From an uncultured Clostridia bacterium (GTDB taxonomy: Bacteria; Bacillota; Clostridia; TANB77; CAG-465): a stretch of DNA of 64,000 nt. Location of the stretch: assembly GCA_944388585.1 (NCBI GenBank), contig CALXJI010000005.1:32012-96011 (forward strand), given 5' to 3'. The translations under genes were made by a program, and so were the position numbers. Positions 42,989 through 52,583 of this stretch are shown here, in pieces (position 1 is the stretch's first letter; every line of letters starts with the position of its first letter). A model generated the notes under the pieces. That model did not search any database, was not told the DNA's origin, and was given only the letters and a program-made list of their open reading frames with translations.

Positions 42989-43018
42989 AAAAGAGATCAT
43001 TCGATCTCTTTTTTTTAA
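42989..43018. terminator. Bidirectional hairpin terminator
   Basis: AAAAAGAGATC/GATCTCTTTTT with a GAAT or ATTC loop and T runs on both strands, five bases from the stop of the 43023 gene. Confidence 0.85.
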
Positions 43019-43022
43019 TATA

Positions 43023-43827
43023 TTATAATAATTTATCTTTATATTCATCACTTAAAGAAGAAATTAATATTTCATATTGTTTATCTTTTAAACTATTTAT
43101 AATTTCATTTATATTAGAGCTTTTTATTTTGATATCAGAATTAAAATAATTAGTAGCAATATCTATAATAACTCTACCTATACAATCATTATAATATTCC
43201 GCTGTTGAGAAATTGACAACTTTTGTATGACATATATCAATCTCATTAAAATAATTAGATTTATACTCACAAGAATAATGCTCTTCTATTCTTTCTTTAT
43301 CATAGTAACTACTTTTATTTCTTGATTTATTATATTGTTCTTTAATAAAAGTATCTATATTTAAATCCTTATAAAAAGCTTCTACTTCACTTATTTTCCT
43401 TATATAGTCTTGTGTCTCTGCCTCATATCTAATATCTACAATTTTATCATCACTACAAATAAAATTAGACATAAGCATCTCTAGTATGCTATTATAATTT
43501 TTTAAACAATTGCCAGACTGTTTAGTAACTATAACTAATGATCCTTTTGTCAAATATATATAATGATTATTATTTTCAAATACTCTTATCTTATCATTCC
43601 TATTATTTTTAAAATAATCATCACTTATAGAATTACTATATTCAAAAAGTGTGTACTTTGCATTATAAGCTCTTTGGATATATTGAGTATATCCGTTTTT
43701 GCACTAATAGTTCTGAAAAATTTTCTAATTTTTCTTTTGGATTTGAATTTAAGCTCATATGAAAATCAATTCTTATAAGCTCCTCCTGATAAATTTTTTT
43801 TAGCAAGTTTCTTTTTTCATTTTTCAT
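43023..43827 (-). pseudogene. Frameshifted orphan protein, about 267 residues when joined
   Basis: The ATG at 43827 follows GGGAGGAATTTTT. The first frame (MKNEKRNLLKKIYQEELIRI...) stops after 54 codons at 43663. A second frame starting RAYNAKYTLFEYSNSI continues without a ribosome site to 43023. One extra TA in the ATATAT run at 43678-43683 joins them into a single chain (…YSIY-IQRAYNAKY…). The product is hydrophilic, without signal or membrane segments. I recognise no family. It ends in a terminator and lies between mbl and polC. It may be a decaying gene, a switchable one, or a sequencing error. Confidence 0.6.
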
Positions 43828-43930
43828 AAAAATTCCTCCCTATATATTAATATTGAAGTAGAAACATTATGTTATAACGTCTTTTTATTATACAACGCTT
43901 TTATATTTATGTCAAGTTTTTTCACTAAAA

Positions 43931-43956
43931 AATAGAAGTATAGTACTATACTTCTA
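43931..43956 (-). terminator. mbl terminator
   Basis: TAGAAGTATAG/CTATACTTCTA is perfectly self-complementary and is followed by TTTTTTAG on the minus strand. Confidence 0.85.
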
Positions 43957-44973
43957 AAATTTTTTAATTTTTATAGCATTTCCAGATTCTAAAAGTTCCA
44001 CATGATTTAATGCTTTTCCTGTGCCAATTGCCACACAAGACTGAGCATCTTCTGCAATCATAACTGGTATACCTGTTTTTTCAGAAATTAGTTTATCTAA
44101 TCCCCAAACCATTCCGCCACCACCTGTTATATATATTCCTCTTTCTGAAATATCTGCTACAAGCTCTGGAGGTGTTTCTTCTAAAATTGAATGTACACCT
44201 TCTAATATTTTTTCTGCACATTCAAATAAGGCATTATATACTTCATCTGATGTCACTTCAATTTCTACAGGTAATCCGCTAGTTATATCTCTTCCTTTTA
44301 CCAGCATTCTCTCAATAACAGACTTAGGATACATACATCCAATATTTATTTTTATATCCTCAGCTGTCCTTTCCCCTATAATTATATTTCTATTCTTCTT
44401 TATATATTTTATGATTGCCTCATCAAATTTATCTCCAGCCATTTTAAGTGAGGTACTTTTTACAGATCCGCCTAAAGATATAACTGCTATATCGGTTGTT
44501 CCGCCTCCAATATCTACTATCATACTTCCATATGGCTTAGAAATATCTATTCCAGCTCCTATTGCAGCTGCTATTGGTTCCTCAATTAAATAGACTTTTT
44601 TAGCTCCGGCATGACTTGCAGCATCTATTACAGCTTTTTTTTCAACCTCTGTTACACGTGAAGGAACACAAATCATTATCTTTGGTGCAAAAACAAATCT
44701 TCCACATACTTTACTTATAAAATACTTTAGCATTTTTTCAGTTATTGTATAATCAGATATAACACCATCTTTTAATGGTCTAAGCGCAACAATATTACCT
44801 GGAGTTCTTCCAAGCATTCTTCTTGCTTCTTGTCCAACTGCTAACACTTGATTTGTATTTTTATCTATTGCTACTACAGATGGTTCTCTTAATACAATAC
44901 CTTTTCCTTTAACATAAACAAGAATTGTTGCAGTACCTAAATCTATACCTATGTCCTGTCCACCAAAAATCAC
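43954..44973 (-). CDS. mbl: Rod-shape actin-like protein Mbl/MreB
   Basis: Actin-family ATPase forming membrane-associated filaments that guide lateral wall synthesis. Phosphate-1 motif IGIDLGTATILVYVKGKGIVLREPS, the DIGGGTTDIAVISLGG phosphate-2 motif, adenosine motif GIYITGGGGMVWGL and CVAIGTGKAL are all present. From the GTG at 44973 (AGAGGGG eight bases before) it has 339 residues, like Bacillus Mbl. It follows spoIIID, the same order as spoIIID-mbl in Bacillus, which supports Mbl over MreB. Confidence 0.92.
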   Translation of the reverse strand: MIFGGQDIGIDLGTATILVYVKGKGIVLREPSVVAIDKNTNQVLAVGQEARRMLGRTPGNIVALRPLKDGVISDYTITEKMLKYFISKVCGRFVFAPKIMICVPSRVTEVEKKAVIDAASHAGAKKVYLIEEPIAAAIGAGIDISKPYGSMIVDIGGGTTDIAVISLGGSVKSTSLKMAGDKFDEAIIKYIKKNRNIIIGERTAEDIKINIGCMYPKSVIERMLVKGRDITSGLPVEIEVTSDEVYNALFECAEKILEGVHSILEETPPELVADISERGIYITGGGGMVWGLDKLISEKTGIPVMIAEDAQSCVAIGTGKALNHVELLESGNAIKIKKF

Positions 44974-45065
44974 TATATATACCCCTCTTTCTGTTACAAT
45001 TATATTACATTTAATGATCTTTTGCAACATTAAATTACAAAGTTATAGATTTCGAATTAATTTAT

Positions 45066-45314
45066 TTAGCTAATTTTACTATATTTAAGTTTAGTAGCCA
45101 TGCCACCTCTTAAATGCCTTTCTGATTTATTTACTTCTAAAACCTTCTTTGCTTCCTCTGCAAGAGAAGGATTAAATTTTTCTAGTCTTTCTGCTACATC
45201 TTTGTGAACAGTCGACTTACTTGTACAAAACTCTTTAGCTGTCGCTCTAACTGTAGCTTTATTTTCAATTATATAATTTGCAAATAATTTTGCCCTTTTT
45301 TCTATATCAACCAT
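45066..45314 (-). CDS. spoIIID: Sporulation transcription factor SpoIIID
   Basis: Small mother-cell regulator that tunes the sigma-E regulon. The 82-residue protein has the helix-turn-helix TVRATAKEFCTSKSTVHKDVAERL and the basic C-terminal helix KSERHLRGGMATKLKY typical of SpoIIID. It follows TAGGAGG. Confidence 0.96.
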   Translation of the reverse strand: MVDIEKRAKLFANYIIENKATVRATAKEFCTSKSTVHKDVAERLEKFNPSLAEEAKKVLEVNKSERHLRGGMATKLKYSKIS

Positions 45315-45326
45315 AATAATTACCTC

Positions 45327-46178
45327 CTATTGAAAAATATATGTAGGATTTATACTCTCATCATTTAAATAAAGCATAAAATGAAGATGTGGATCATCTA
45401 AATACTCTCCAATCGATGTATTTCCAACTTTTCCTATCTTTTGTCCTTTTATAACACTATCTCCAACACTTACATATACATTTTCATCCAAATTACAATA
45501 TACGCTTCTATATCCGCTTTTATGTTCTATTTGAATAGTAGTTCCATAAAACGAATCATTTTGTATACTATCTACAACACCTTTTTCTATAGATTTAACT
45601 TCTGTACCTTCATCTGCTGAAATGTCTATCCCGTCATGAGTCTTCCATTGCTCAAGAGTTTTTGAATATATAACTTTATCTAAAGAATACATTTTCTGTA
45701 TTTCTCCATTTAACGGTGGAGAAAAAACAAGTTTTTCTTCTACTTTCTTAGTAACCACTTTTTCTTCCGCTTTTGTTGCCTTTATACTTTTTTCTTCTAT
45801 ATCTTCATTTAAACTATCATCTACATTAACATTATCTATATTACTTGATACAGAAACACTACTTATATCTTTTGGTTGATATTCTTCAGTATAAAAAAAA
45901 TCTTTATACTGTATATTTAAAGTTGTTGTTAAAATTAAAAGTAATACCATTGCTACAAATACTTTTTTAATGTTTTTATTAATAGGTATTCTTTCTTTTT
46001 TTATTTTAACTTCAATGTTAGATGCACCTTTTCTTTTTCTTGAAATGTTCTCTTCTTCTGAATTTATTTTATCTATACTTTCTCTACTAAATTTAATTAC
46101 TTTAGCTTGTTCACTATCTTTATTAAAATGAAATTTATTAACTATATTTTTAAAAATATTCTCTATTTTTATTTTCAT
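45327..46178 (-). CDS. spoIIQ: M23 peptidase-fold protein SpoIIQ
   Basis: Forespore membrane protein whose outer LytM domain pairs with SpoIIIAH to form the mother cell-forespore channel. 283 residues: a basic cytoplasmic start, membrane helix at 72-90, a long acidic stalk, and the M23 domain at 155-283. The zinc motif is complete (HDGID: His181, Asp185; PHLHF: His264, His266), unlike the inactive Bacillus SpoIIQ. It starts four bases after spoIID, in the usual clostridial order spoIID-spoIIQ-spoIIID. Confidence 0.9.
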   Translation of the reverse strand: MKIKIENIFKNIVNKFHFNKDSEQAKVIKFSRESIDKINSEEENISRKRKGASNIEVKIKKERIPINKNIKKVFVAMVLLLILTTTLNIQYKDFFYTEEYQPKDISSVSVSSNIDNVNVDDSLNEDIEEKSIKATKAEEKVVTKKVEEKLVFSPPLNGEIQKMYSLDKVIYSKTLEQWKTHDGIDISADEGTEVKSIEKGVVDSIQNDSFYGTTIQIEHKSGYRSVYCNLDENVYVSVGDSVIKGQKIGKVGNTSIGEYLDDPHLHFMLYLNDESINPTYIFQ

Positions 46179-46182
46179 TTAA

Positions 46183-47193
46183 TCATTTCTCCTTCGTATA
46201 CTCATATCCATCTACTATATCTACTCCTGTATAATAGTGATGAATAATTTCGTCATATGTTTTTCCAAGTTTAGCATATGTATTTGCTCCTACTTGACTA
46301 AGTCCTACACCATGTCCATATCCAATAACATTAAATACAATATTTTCACTATCTACACTTAATATAAAATTAGTAGATTTTATTCCAAAAAGAGTTCTTA
46401 AGTCTTCCGCTTTAATTTTACAATTTCCTACTTTTATTGTTTTTACTCTTCCACTATCAGTATATTCATTTATATCTATATTTAAAAATTCTTCATCTGT
46501 TATATTCTCTACATATCCGTTTTCTATTAATGTATTTTTAAATACTGAATATGGCAAAACTGTCTGACTTGTTCTATTTTCATATGTTTCATCTTCAATA
46601 TTTTCCACAGATTTTAAATACGGTATGTCTTCACATGACCATATAGCTTTTGCATCTTCTGTTTTTTGGGGGCTACTTGCATGAAATAACGCATTAATAA
46701 TTTCTCCATTATATACAATTACTTGATTTTTCGTATCTAATATTGCTTTTCTTATTTTTGTTTCTCCAGCTTCAATTTCTTCATCTGAAAACCCTTTATT
46801 TTTCCACGCTTCATTTAATTTTTCTAATGGTGTATATGCTTGACAGTGCCTATAGTCATTACAAACATCACCCTTTTCTTCTAAGTTATTTACAATCTTA
46901 TTAAACAAATATGTCCTTGCTACAACTACTTGTGCTTTTATTGCTTCATATTCGTATTTAAATGGAATTTCTGATGCTACAACACATAACAAGTAATAAT
47001 TAAGATTTACTTCTTCTATTTTGTCATTTTGAGTATTATATAGTTCAATATTTTCTTTTGATTCAAAATTTATTTTTTCCTCCTCCTTTTTTTCTATCTT
47101 TTCCACTTTTTTTAAGTCAAATATAGCAAGTACAACAATTACTATTGCTAAAACTCCCGACACAAAATACAAAAAAGTAAGTCTCCTTTTCAA
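46183..47193 (-). CDS. spoIID: Stage II sporulation protein D
   Basis: Lytic transglycosylase of the engulfment machine. A membrane segment (about residues 8-28) precedes the SpoIID fold: YYLLCVVASEIPFKYEYEAIKAQVVVARTYLF with the catalytic Glu, the CNDYRHCQAYTPLEK loop, and GYGHGVGLSQVGANTYAKLGKTYDEIIHHYYTG at the end. I use the TTG at 47193, six bases after AGGGTGG. An upstream TTG at 47223 has no ribosome site. First gene of the spoIID-spoIIQ-spoIIID-mbl series. Confidence 0.93.
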   Translation of the reverse strand: MKRRLTFLYFVSGVLAIVIVVLAIFDLKKVEKIEKKEEEKINFESKENIELYNTQNDKIEEVNLNYYLLCVVASEIPFKYEYEAIKAQVVVARTYLFNKIVNNLEEKGDVCNDYRHCQAYTPLEKLNEAWKNKGFSDEEIEAGETKIRKAILDTKNQVIVYNGEIINALFHASSPQKTEDAKAIWSCEDIPYLKSVENIEDETYENRTSQTVLPYSVFKNTLIENGYVENITDEEFLNIDINEYTDSGRVKTIKVGNCKIKAEDLRTLFGIKSTNFILSVDSENIVFNVIGYGHGVGLSQVGANTYAKLGKTYDEIIHHYYTGVDIVDGYEYTKEK

Positions 47194-47266
47194 GATATAC
47201 CACCCTAATATATATCTATTCAAAGTTTACTTACTTTATTAAATATTTCTCAAAATAAGACAAAAA

Positions 47267-47292
47267 AAGAACAAGCATTGCTTGTTCTCTAA
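47267..47292 (-). terminator. Terminator closing the Tad-like operon
   Basis: AGAACAAGCA/TGCTTGTTCT is perfectly palindromic and followed by TTTTTTTG on the minus strand. It overlaps the stop of the last cluster gene and separates the cluster from spoIID. Confidence 0.9.
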
Positions 47293-50048
47293 TTAATATC
47301 ATCTGCTGCTCTTGCATCAGTATCAAATAATACCACTGTGCCTTTAATATAATCATATACATCCTGTGTATTTATTATCCATATTCCTTTTTCAAGTTGT
47401 AGTCTTAAACTTGTCTGTTCACTTATAGGTTGACCTGGATTTGAAAATCCTAAATATCCTTCATAATCCCACTGTGTTGTATTTACTTGTGAACTTGCAG
47501 ATTTATTATTAGTATTGTATGATATTGTTTCATTTAAATTTGTATCTACACATGTTATATCAAATTTAACACCAATATATCCATCTGTTAATGCATTATC
47601 TATACTATCTCCACTTCTTGTTGCAATAGTTGTATTTGGAAGTTTAAATTCTCCATACCATGACTGAATATACCCTGTATCATCACTACTCATCATTTTG
47701 TCTGTCAAATAGAATTCACCACTAGAGCTTCCTATATTTAATGATTCCAAATTAGTAGACATTGATGATACATCAGCAGTAGATGCATTACTTGTATACC
47801 TATATCCATCATTTGGCGTAAAATAAATAGTATAATTACTTCCTTCAAAATTTTTATATTTTCCTGATGAATCTTTATAATATAAATCTATATCCCTAAT
47901 TAATGTAGCACCATCTTTTGAAATATAATAGTAAGTAGGCTTTATTCGTATTTGCCTTTGTTTTGTACTACTAGAATCTGCTGTATAATATCCGGTGGTT
48001 TTTAAATCAAAAGCTATTCTATATCCAAGTTTTGGAGCAGACAAATAGCTTGCTGTTGTATGTTTATATGGTCCAAGCGGTAATGTTTTTGTAGAAGACG
48101 TTCCTTTTATTCTTAAAGTATCAATATCTCTATCTACTAAGGTAGTATATTCTTTATTATTGCTTGTATACACAAATAATCTTCTTGTTCCAGAATAGTA
48201 ATTATTTCCTATTAATGAAAAATCACTATTTCTAAAAGCACTCTTATATGCTAAATCTGTACAATCAGAAATTTTAAAGTCATAAATTCTTGACATAGTT
48301 CTTACCGTTATTGTTTGCATTGCAAAATAATATCCATCTGCATAAAATCTATATCCACCTGTATATTGTGGATCATTATATGAAGTAACTGCATCTATAT
48401 CATTTAAAAATGATACTTCATTATTTCCTGAATCATTAATATATTTTCTAGTAGTTACATCTTGTGTCTTATCTACCTGGATTGCAACTTCTTGATCTAC
48501 TACATACTGTAATAGCGCGTCTGAATTCATATTAGAAGCTGCAGCAAGTACAATTATTTTATGATTTGACGCATCTCTAGATAGTGTTTCATTTGGCGCA
48601 ACTGTTGCATTAAAATATGTATATCCATTGTTCTGTCTTGCTGTATTTCTTATTCTAACTGCTGTTCCCTTTGTATATGTTCTACCATTATGTACTATAT
48701 CAAAATCAAATATTAAATAATAATAGTCAACAAAATCTGCTCTCATATAATCACTTACATTATTATAATATTCAAAATTACTATCAGTACATCTAAGTTT
48801 TATTTCAAATGTCGCATCATCAGCTAAAATTGCTGTAGATGATGAAGTATTTGTATGATTTGCACTAGTATTGCTTATAGTCGTAATCTCTGGTATAGCA
48901 AGCTGAACTGGTGTATATACATTTATAAAATGCTCATTTACAGATTCACTTTCAAATCCACCAGATGTCTGTGCAGTTAAAACATCATAAGTATTATATG
49001 TTACATTCCCTTTTGCACTTCTTAATCCATTATATTTTCTATAATTTACAATAAATCCACCTGTTACAAAATCATTTGCAACTGAATTTTCTCCTTCTAT
49101 ATTATCTAATGTATTATTGCTTGGTATTTCTTTTGTTGTTGAAGATGAAAGCAATGCATTAAGTTCATTCGTTATCTCATCTTTTGTACCATTTTGTACT
49201 GGTAAATCTATTATTTCATTTATACCAGAAAATACAGTATCATCTGTTGGTCCTACCAAATGTCCTGATATTTCTTTTCCATCTTTATTTACTGTATCTG
49301 AAGATTTTAAATATGAGCTTTCTAATCTATAAACCTTGAAATTATTTACTTTATAATATACTTCTCCGTTTTCTATTATTTTTTCATATGATAAATCTTT
49401 AATTACATACTTTGGTGTAACAAAATATGGTAGTACACTTCCTCCTGCTGGTACATATGTTATATCTGATAACATGCTAGCATCATTTCCAGTCCACACA
49501 TTAGTATTACTCAATAGTCTTGGTGATACTTCTGTTGAACTTTGTTCAGTATAATAAAAATCTACAATAGTTACATCATTTGCTTGTGTTTGCTTGGTAA
49601 TAAAATACGAAGTATTAGAAGTATTATCATATTCTATGTCAAGGCTTGATGTACCAGCTCTAAACGCATTCTTTTTTTGTTCCATTATTTCATATGCTTC
49701 ATCAAGACTATACATAGTACATACATTTGCACCCAAATATTTATAATTTTTTCCTTCTGATTTTACAACTAAAGATTTTGTAATATTCATAGTTGCAGAC
49801 ACATCAAAATTATAATATTCATTATATTCAATTTCTGCATCATCAGATCTTCCATTTGTAAGTAAAGACTGATTTCCATTTATATCTATTACCTCTTGAG
49901 TTGTATTAGATAAATTAGTTATTATTGCTCCTGTATCTCTATTAATATGTCTTACATACACTTCTCTTCCTGTATCATATGCATGTACATTAGGTATACA
50001 AATTATACTTAGTATTATTAATGCAAATAAAAATCCTACTTTTTTCAT
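47289..50048 (-). CDS. Large secreted protein ending the Tad-like operon
   Basis: 919 residues from the ATG at 50048, which follows AGGTGA and overlaps the preceding stop. MKKVGFLFALIILSIICIPNVHA is a clear signal peptide. The rest is beta-rich with many aromatic, Asn, Ser and Thr residues and few cysteines. No sorting signal, no C-terminal membrane helix and no domain I can name with confidence. It would be released, or held by the pilus-like structure. Last gene of the cluster, before a perfect terminator. A role as external partner or adhesin is inferred from position. Confidence 0.7.
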   Translation of the reverse strand: MKKVGFLFALIILSIICIPNVHAYDTGREVYVRHINRDTGAIITNLSNTTQEVIDINGNQSLLTNGRSDDAEIEYNEYYNFDVSATMNITKSLVVKSEGKNYKYLGANVCTMYSLDEAYEIMEQKKNAFRAGTSSLDIEYDNTSNTSYFITKQTQANDVTIVDFYYTEQSSTEVSPRLLSNTNVWTGNDASMLSDITYVPAGGSVLPYFVTPKYVIKDLSYEKIIENGEVYYKVNNFKVYRLESSYLKSSDTVNKDGKEISGHLVGPTDDTVFSGINEIIDLPVQNGTKDEITNELNALLSSSTTKEIPSNNTLDNIEGENSVANDFVTGGFIVNYRKYNGLRSAKGNVTYNTYDVLTAQTSGGFESESVNEHFINVYTPVQLAIPEITTISNTSANHTNTSSSTAILADDATFEIKLRCTDSNFEYYNNVSDYMRADFVDYYYLIFDFDIVHNGRTYTKGTAVRIRNTARQNNGYTYFNATVAPNETLSRDASNHKIIVLAAASNMNSDALLQYVVDQEVAIQVDKTQDVTTRKYINDSGNNEVSFLNDIDAVTSYNDPQYTGGYRFYADGYYFAMQTITVRTMSRIYDFKISDCTDLAYKSAFRNSDFSLIGNNYYSGTRRLFVYTSNNKEYTTLVDRDIDTLRIKGTSSTKTLPLGPYKHTTASYLSAPKLGYRIAFDLKTTGYYTADSSSTKQRQIRIKPTYYYISKDGATLIRDIDLYYKDSSGKYKNFEGSNYTIYFTPNDGYRYTSNASTADVSSMSTNLESLNIGSSSGEFYLTDKMMSSDDTGYIQSWYGEFKLPNTTIATRSGDSIDNALTDGYIGVKFDITCVDTNLNETISYNTNNKSASSQVNTTQWDYEGYLGFSNPGQPISEQTSLRLQLEKGIWIINTQDVYDYIKGTVVLFDTDARAADDIN

Positions 50049-50049
50049 A

Positions 50050-51369
50050 TTACTCACCTGCATTAACTATATCATTCTCATTTTTTACAAGCATAGTTTC
50101 TATAGTTCCTTCCTTAACAAATAATGTATCTGAATTTTCATTTTTAGCCATCATTATATCTGCATATAATGTATATTCTTTTTCTTTATACTTTATATTT
50201 CCACTCAAGACATCATTAAATAATAGATTAGTGTCTGTATTTGAAGATTCAACTTTCATTTCAATCTTCATTCTTACTCTATAATCTTGACCATCAAAAT
50301 ATATACAAGGTAATTGTGCTTGAGCAGTACCTGTAAGCTTTATATTATTTTGTTTTACATATTCTACATACTCATTTAAAACATTATCATCAAACTCTTG
50401 TAAAGCATATTTTTTAAGCCTTCTTTTCATTTGCTCGACTGTTATATTATTATAATCTACATTTACTAAATAAGTATAATAGCTTTCTGCAAAATCTTTT
50501 ATTTGTGCATAATACTGTTTATTTTCTGCATAAAAATCCACTGGTAATATAAATCCATTTGCTCCTCTGTTTATAAAATCTAATTCGTAAATATCTTTTG
50601 AAATTCCAGACAATGTATATGGATATTCTGCTACATTACTAGGAAGTCTTTCATCATTTATATTTATTCTTGCATCTGCAACAGTAATTGTATTATATTC
50701 TTCTGCAAAATTTACTATAAGTTCATTTAATTTTCCTTTAAATAGTCTTTGATTTCCATTTATATTTTTAGTATTAGTAACTATTACATTAGAATTTATT
50801 AGATCATATATAGCAAGTCTTTGATCTGCGTTATATGCATTTATATCTTTTACTTCAACTTTTGCTTCTGTATCTGGTGTTTGTTGTAAAATTTTAGATT
50901 TTACATTATAAAGCCACACAAGTACTTCTTGATATTTTACTCTATCATCTGCATTTTCTTCAGTGATCTCTTCTTGTCCAACTATTCCTTGCTTTTTAGC
51001 ATATTCTACCCATATAGCATTTGAATAAGTTTTATCTGTAGACATTGCTATTCCTTCTATATCTGGAACATTGTATACACAAGATAAAATCATCTTTATA
51101 GCTTCAGATCTTGTAACTTTTTCCTTTGTTTTAGCACTACCATTATCGTATACTATATCAAAACCATAAATTTTCATTTTTGTTTCATAATGCTCATATT
51201 TACTATAATTTAAATTAATTAAAATGTAACTTAGCACGCCTATAGCAATAATTACTGTAATTATTGCTACAGCTATTATTGTATTTCTTATTTTATCTTT
51301 TCTATCCTTTTCTTTTCTAATTTTTAGTCTTTCTTCTTCATTTTTATATGATGGAACAAAATTTTCCAC
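50050..51369 (-). CDS. Single-pass protein with SLH-like motifs
   Basis: 439 residues; GTG start after GGAGGTGTAACTTA. A charged cytoplasmic start, a membrane helix at about 30-52, then a large outer part. Residues 80-115 (EKVTRSEAIKMILSCVYNVP) and 140-165 (VKYQEVLVWLYNVKSKI) look like weak S-layer-homology helices, and a third stretch appears near 185-215. A conserved-looking YPYTLSGISKDIYELDF segment follows near 250. It could contact wall polymers or scaffold the assembly at the surface. Eleven bases or fewer separate it from neighbours. Function inferred. Confidence 0.6.
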   Translation of the reverse strand: MENFVPSYKNEEERLKIRKEKDRKDKIRNTIIAVAIITVIIAIGVLSYILINLNYSKYEHYETKMKIYGFDIVYDNGSAKTKEKVTRSEAIKMILSCVYNVPDIEGIAMSTDKTYSNAIWVEYAKKQGIVGQEEITEENADDRVKYQEVLVWLYNVKSKILQQTPDTEAKVEVKDINAYNADQRLAIYDLINSNVIVTNTKNINGNQRLFKGKLNELIVNFAEEYNTITVADARININDERLPSNVAEYPYTLSGISKDIYELDFINRGANGFILPVDFYAENKQYYAQIKDFAESYYTYLVNVDYNNITVEQMKRRLKKYALQEFDDNVLNEYVEYVKQNNIKLTGTAQAQLPCIYFDGQDYRVRMKIEMKVESSNTDTNLLFNDVLSGNIKYKEKEYTLYADIMMAKNENSDTLFVKEGTIETMLVKNENDIVNAGE

Positions 51370-51388
51370 TAAGTTACACCTCCTTTAA

Positions 51389-52567
51389 TTATGGATTGCA
51401 TATTGGACATGGATAAAATCCAGTAAAAGTTTGCTTTATAGAATCAAGTGTACCAGTTGTAGTAGCAGTAGCAGCTTCTTGTCTTGAAGTAGCATACCTA
51501 GGAGTCATATCTGCTATTCTAGACAATTCATACTCTGGGCAACTTAAATCTTTATGATATAAATTCATTTGTATTTTAGAGTCTCTACTTGGTGCAGTAA
51601 AATAATATCTTGTAGCAGATTCTAATGTACTCATTCCTGAAGCAGTTGCATTTAAATATTTATTACCAACAGATATTCCTTGTACAAAAGCAATTATTCC
51701 TACACCATCTATCATATTATATAATTCATCTTCTGAAGTTACTGGAAAAGAAAAATTATATGTTACTCCTGCTTGTCTTGCATATGTATTATTTGCATTT
51801 ACAGCATAAGACATTTCACTTGCAATTGTATTTGCAATTATAGATTTTCTAATATCCAATAAATGAGATGTTAATCTTGATCTTAAATCATTTACGCTTT
51901 CTTCACCTACAACACCAGTCACTAATGAACTATTATTTTTTTCATCATCTATATAAAACGTTTGTGTAGGTATATCCTCATTATATAGATAATCATATCC
52001 TCTATGTACTATCATATTATCCATTGTAAATTCAATTGTATGAGTAGATACAACATTTGAAGATTGACCTCCAGGAATAAAATCATAATCTGTTCCGTTT
52101 CTTACAATAGAATACGTATATGTAAAATATCTTTTAGGTTTTAATACTCTTTTTACATGAGATGTTCCATCTTCTGCTATAATAGTTTCATTTTCAGATA
52201 CTCTAACTCCATCATATTCTATAATTGCAACAGCTGGAACAAAAAGGCTTAAATATGATTCTGCAGCTTCATTTCCTTTTATTTGTAATACATTATACAT
52301 ACTATCAAAAAAAGCATCTACTCCCACTTGTGCATTTACATTTATTTTTTTATTTGAGTCCCCTGAATATCCATAATCTATTTGTTTATCTTGACTTTCT
52401 ACTTGTTTCATTTGATATGCAGCATCATCTGTGGCTGCATTTATTATATTTTGATAATATAACTCCATTTCCTCTGCTTTTATTGTAAAAGTTATATTTA
52501 TATATAATACTATAATAAACGGTAATGTAATAGCTATAAATATAAGTGCAAAATCAGTAATCTTCAC
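51389..52567 (-). CDS. Single-pass outer protein of the Tad-like cluster
   Basis: 392 residues; GTG start after AAGGGGGTGAAAAG. The membrane helix is at the very N terminus (residues 5-29, FALIFIAITLPFIIVLYINITFTI), followed by a mixed alpha/beta outer domain. The C terminus FYPCPICNP has a CPxC motif, suggesting a metal or disulfide site. The N terminus resembles a TadE-like placement (short tail plus helix), but no diagnostic TadE sequence is evident. No named family recognised. Confidence 0.6.
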   Translation of the reverse strand: MKITDFALIFIAITLPFIIVLYINITFTIKAEEMELYYQNIINAATDDAAYQMKQVESQDKQIDYGYSGDSNKKINVNAQVGVDAFFDSMYNVLQIKGNEAAESYLSLFVPAVAIIEYDGVRVSENETIIAEDGTSHVKRVLKPKRYFTYTYSIVRNGTDYDFIPGGQSSNVVSTHTIEFTMDNMIVHRGYDYLYNEDIPTQTFYIDDEKNNSSLVTGVVGEESVNDLRSRLTSHLLDIRKSIIANTIASEMSYAVNANNTYARQAGVTYNFSFPVTSEDELYNMIDGVGIIAFVQGISVGNKYLNATASGMSTLESATRYYFTAPSRDSKIQMNLYHKDLSCPEYELSRIADMTPRYATSRQEAATATTTGTLDSIKQTFTGFYPCPICNP

Positions 52568-52583
52568 CTTTTCACCCCCTTAA

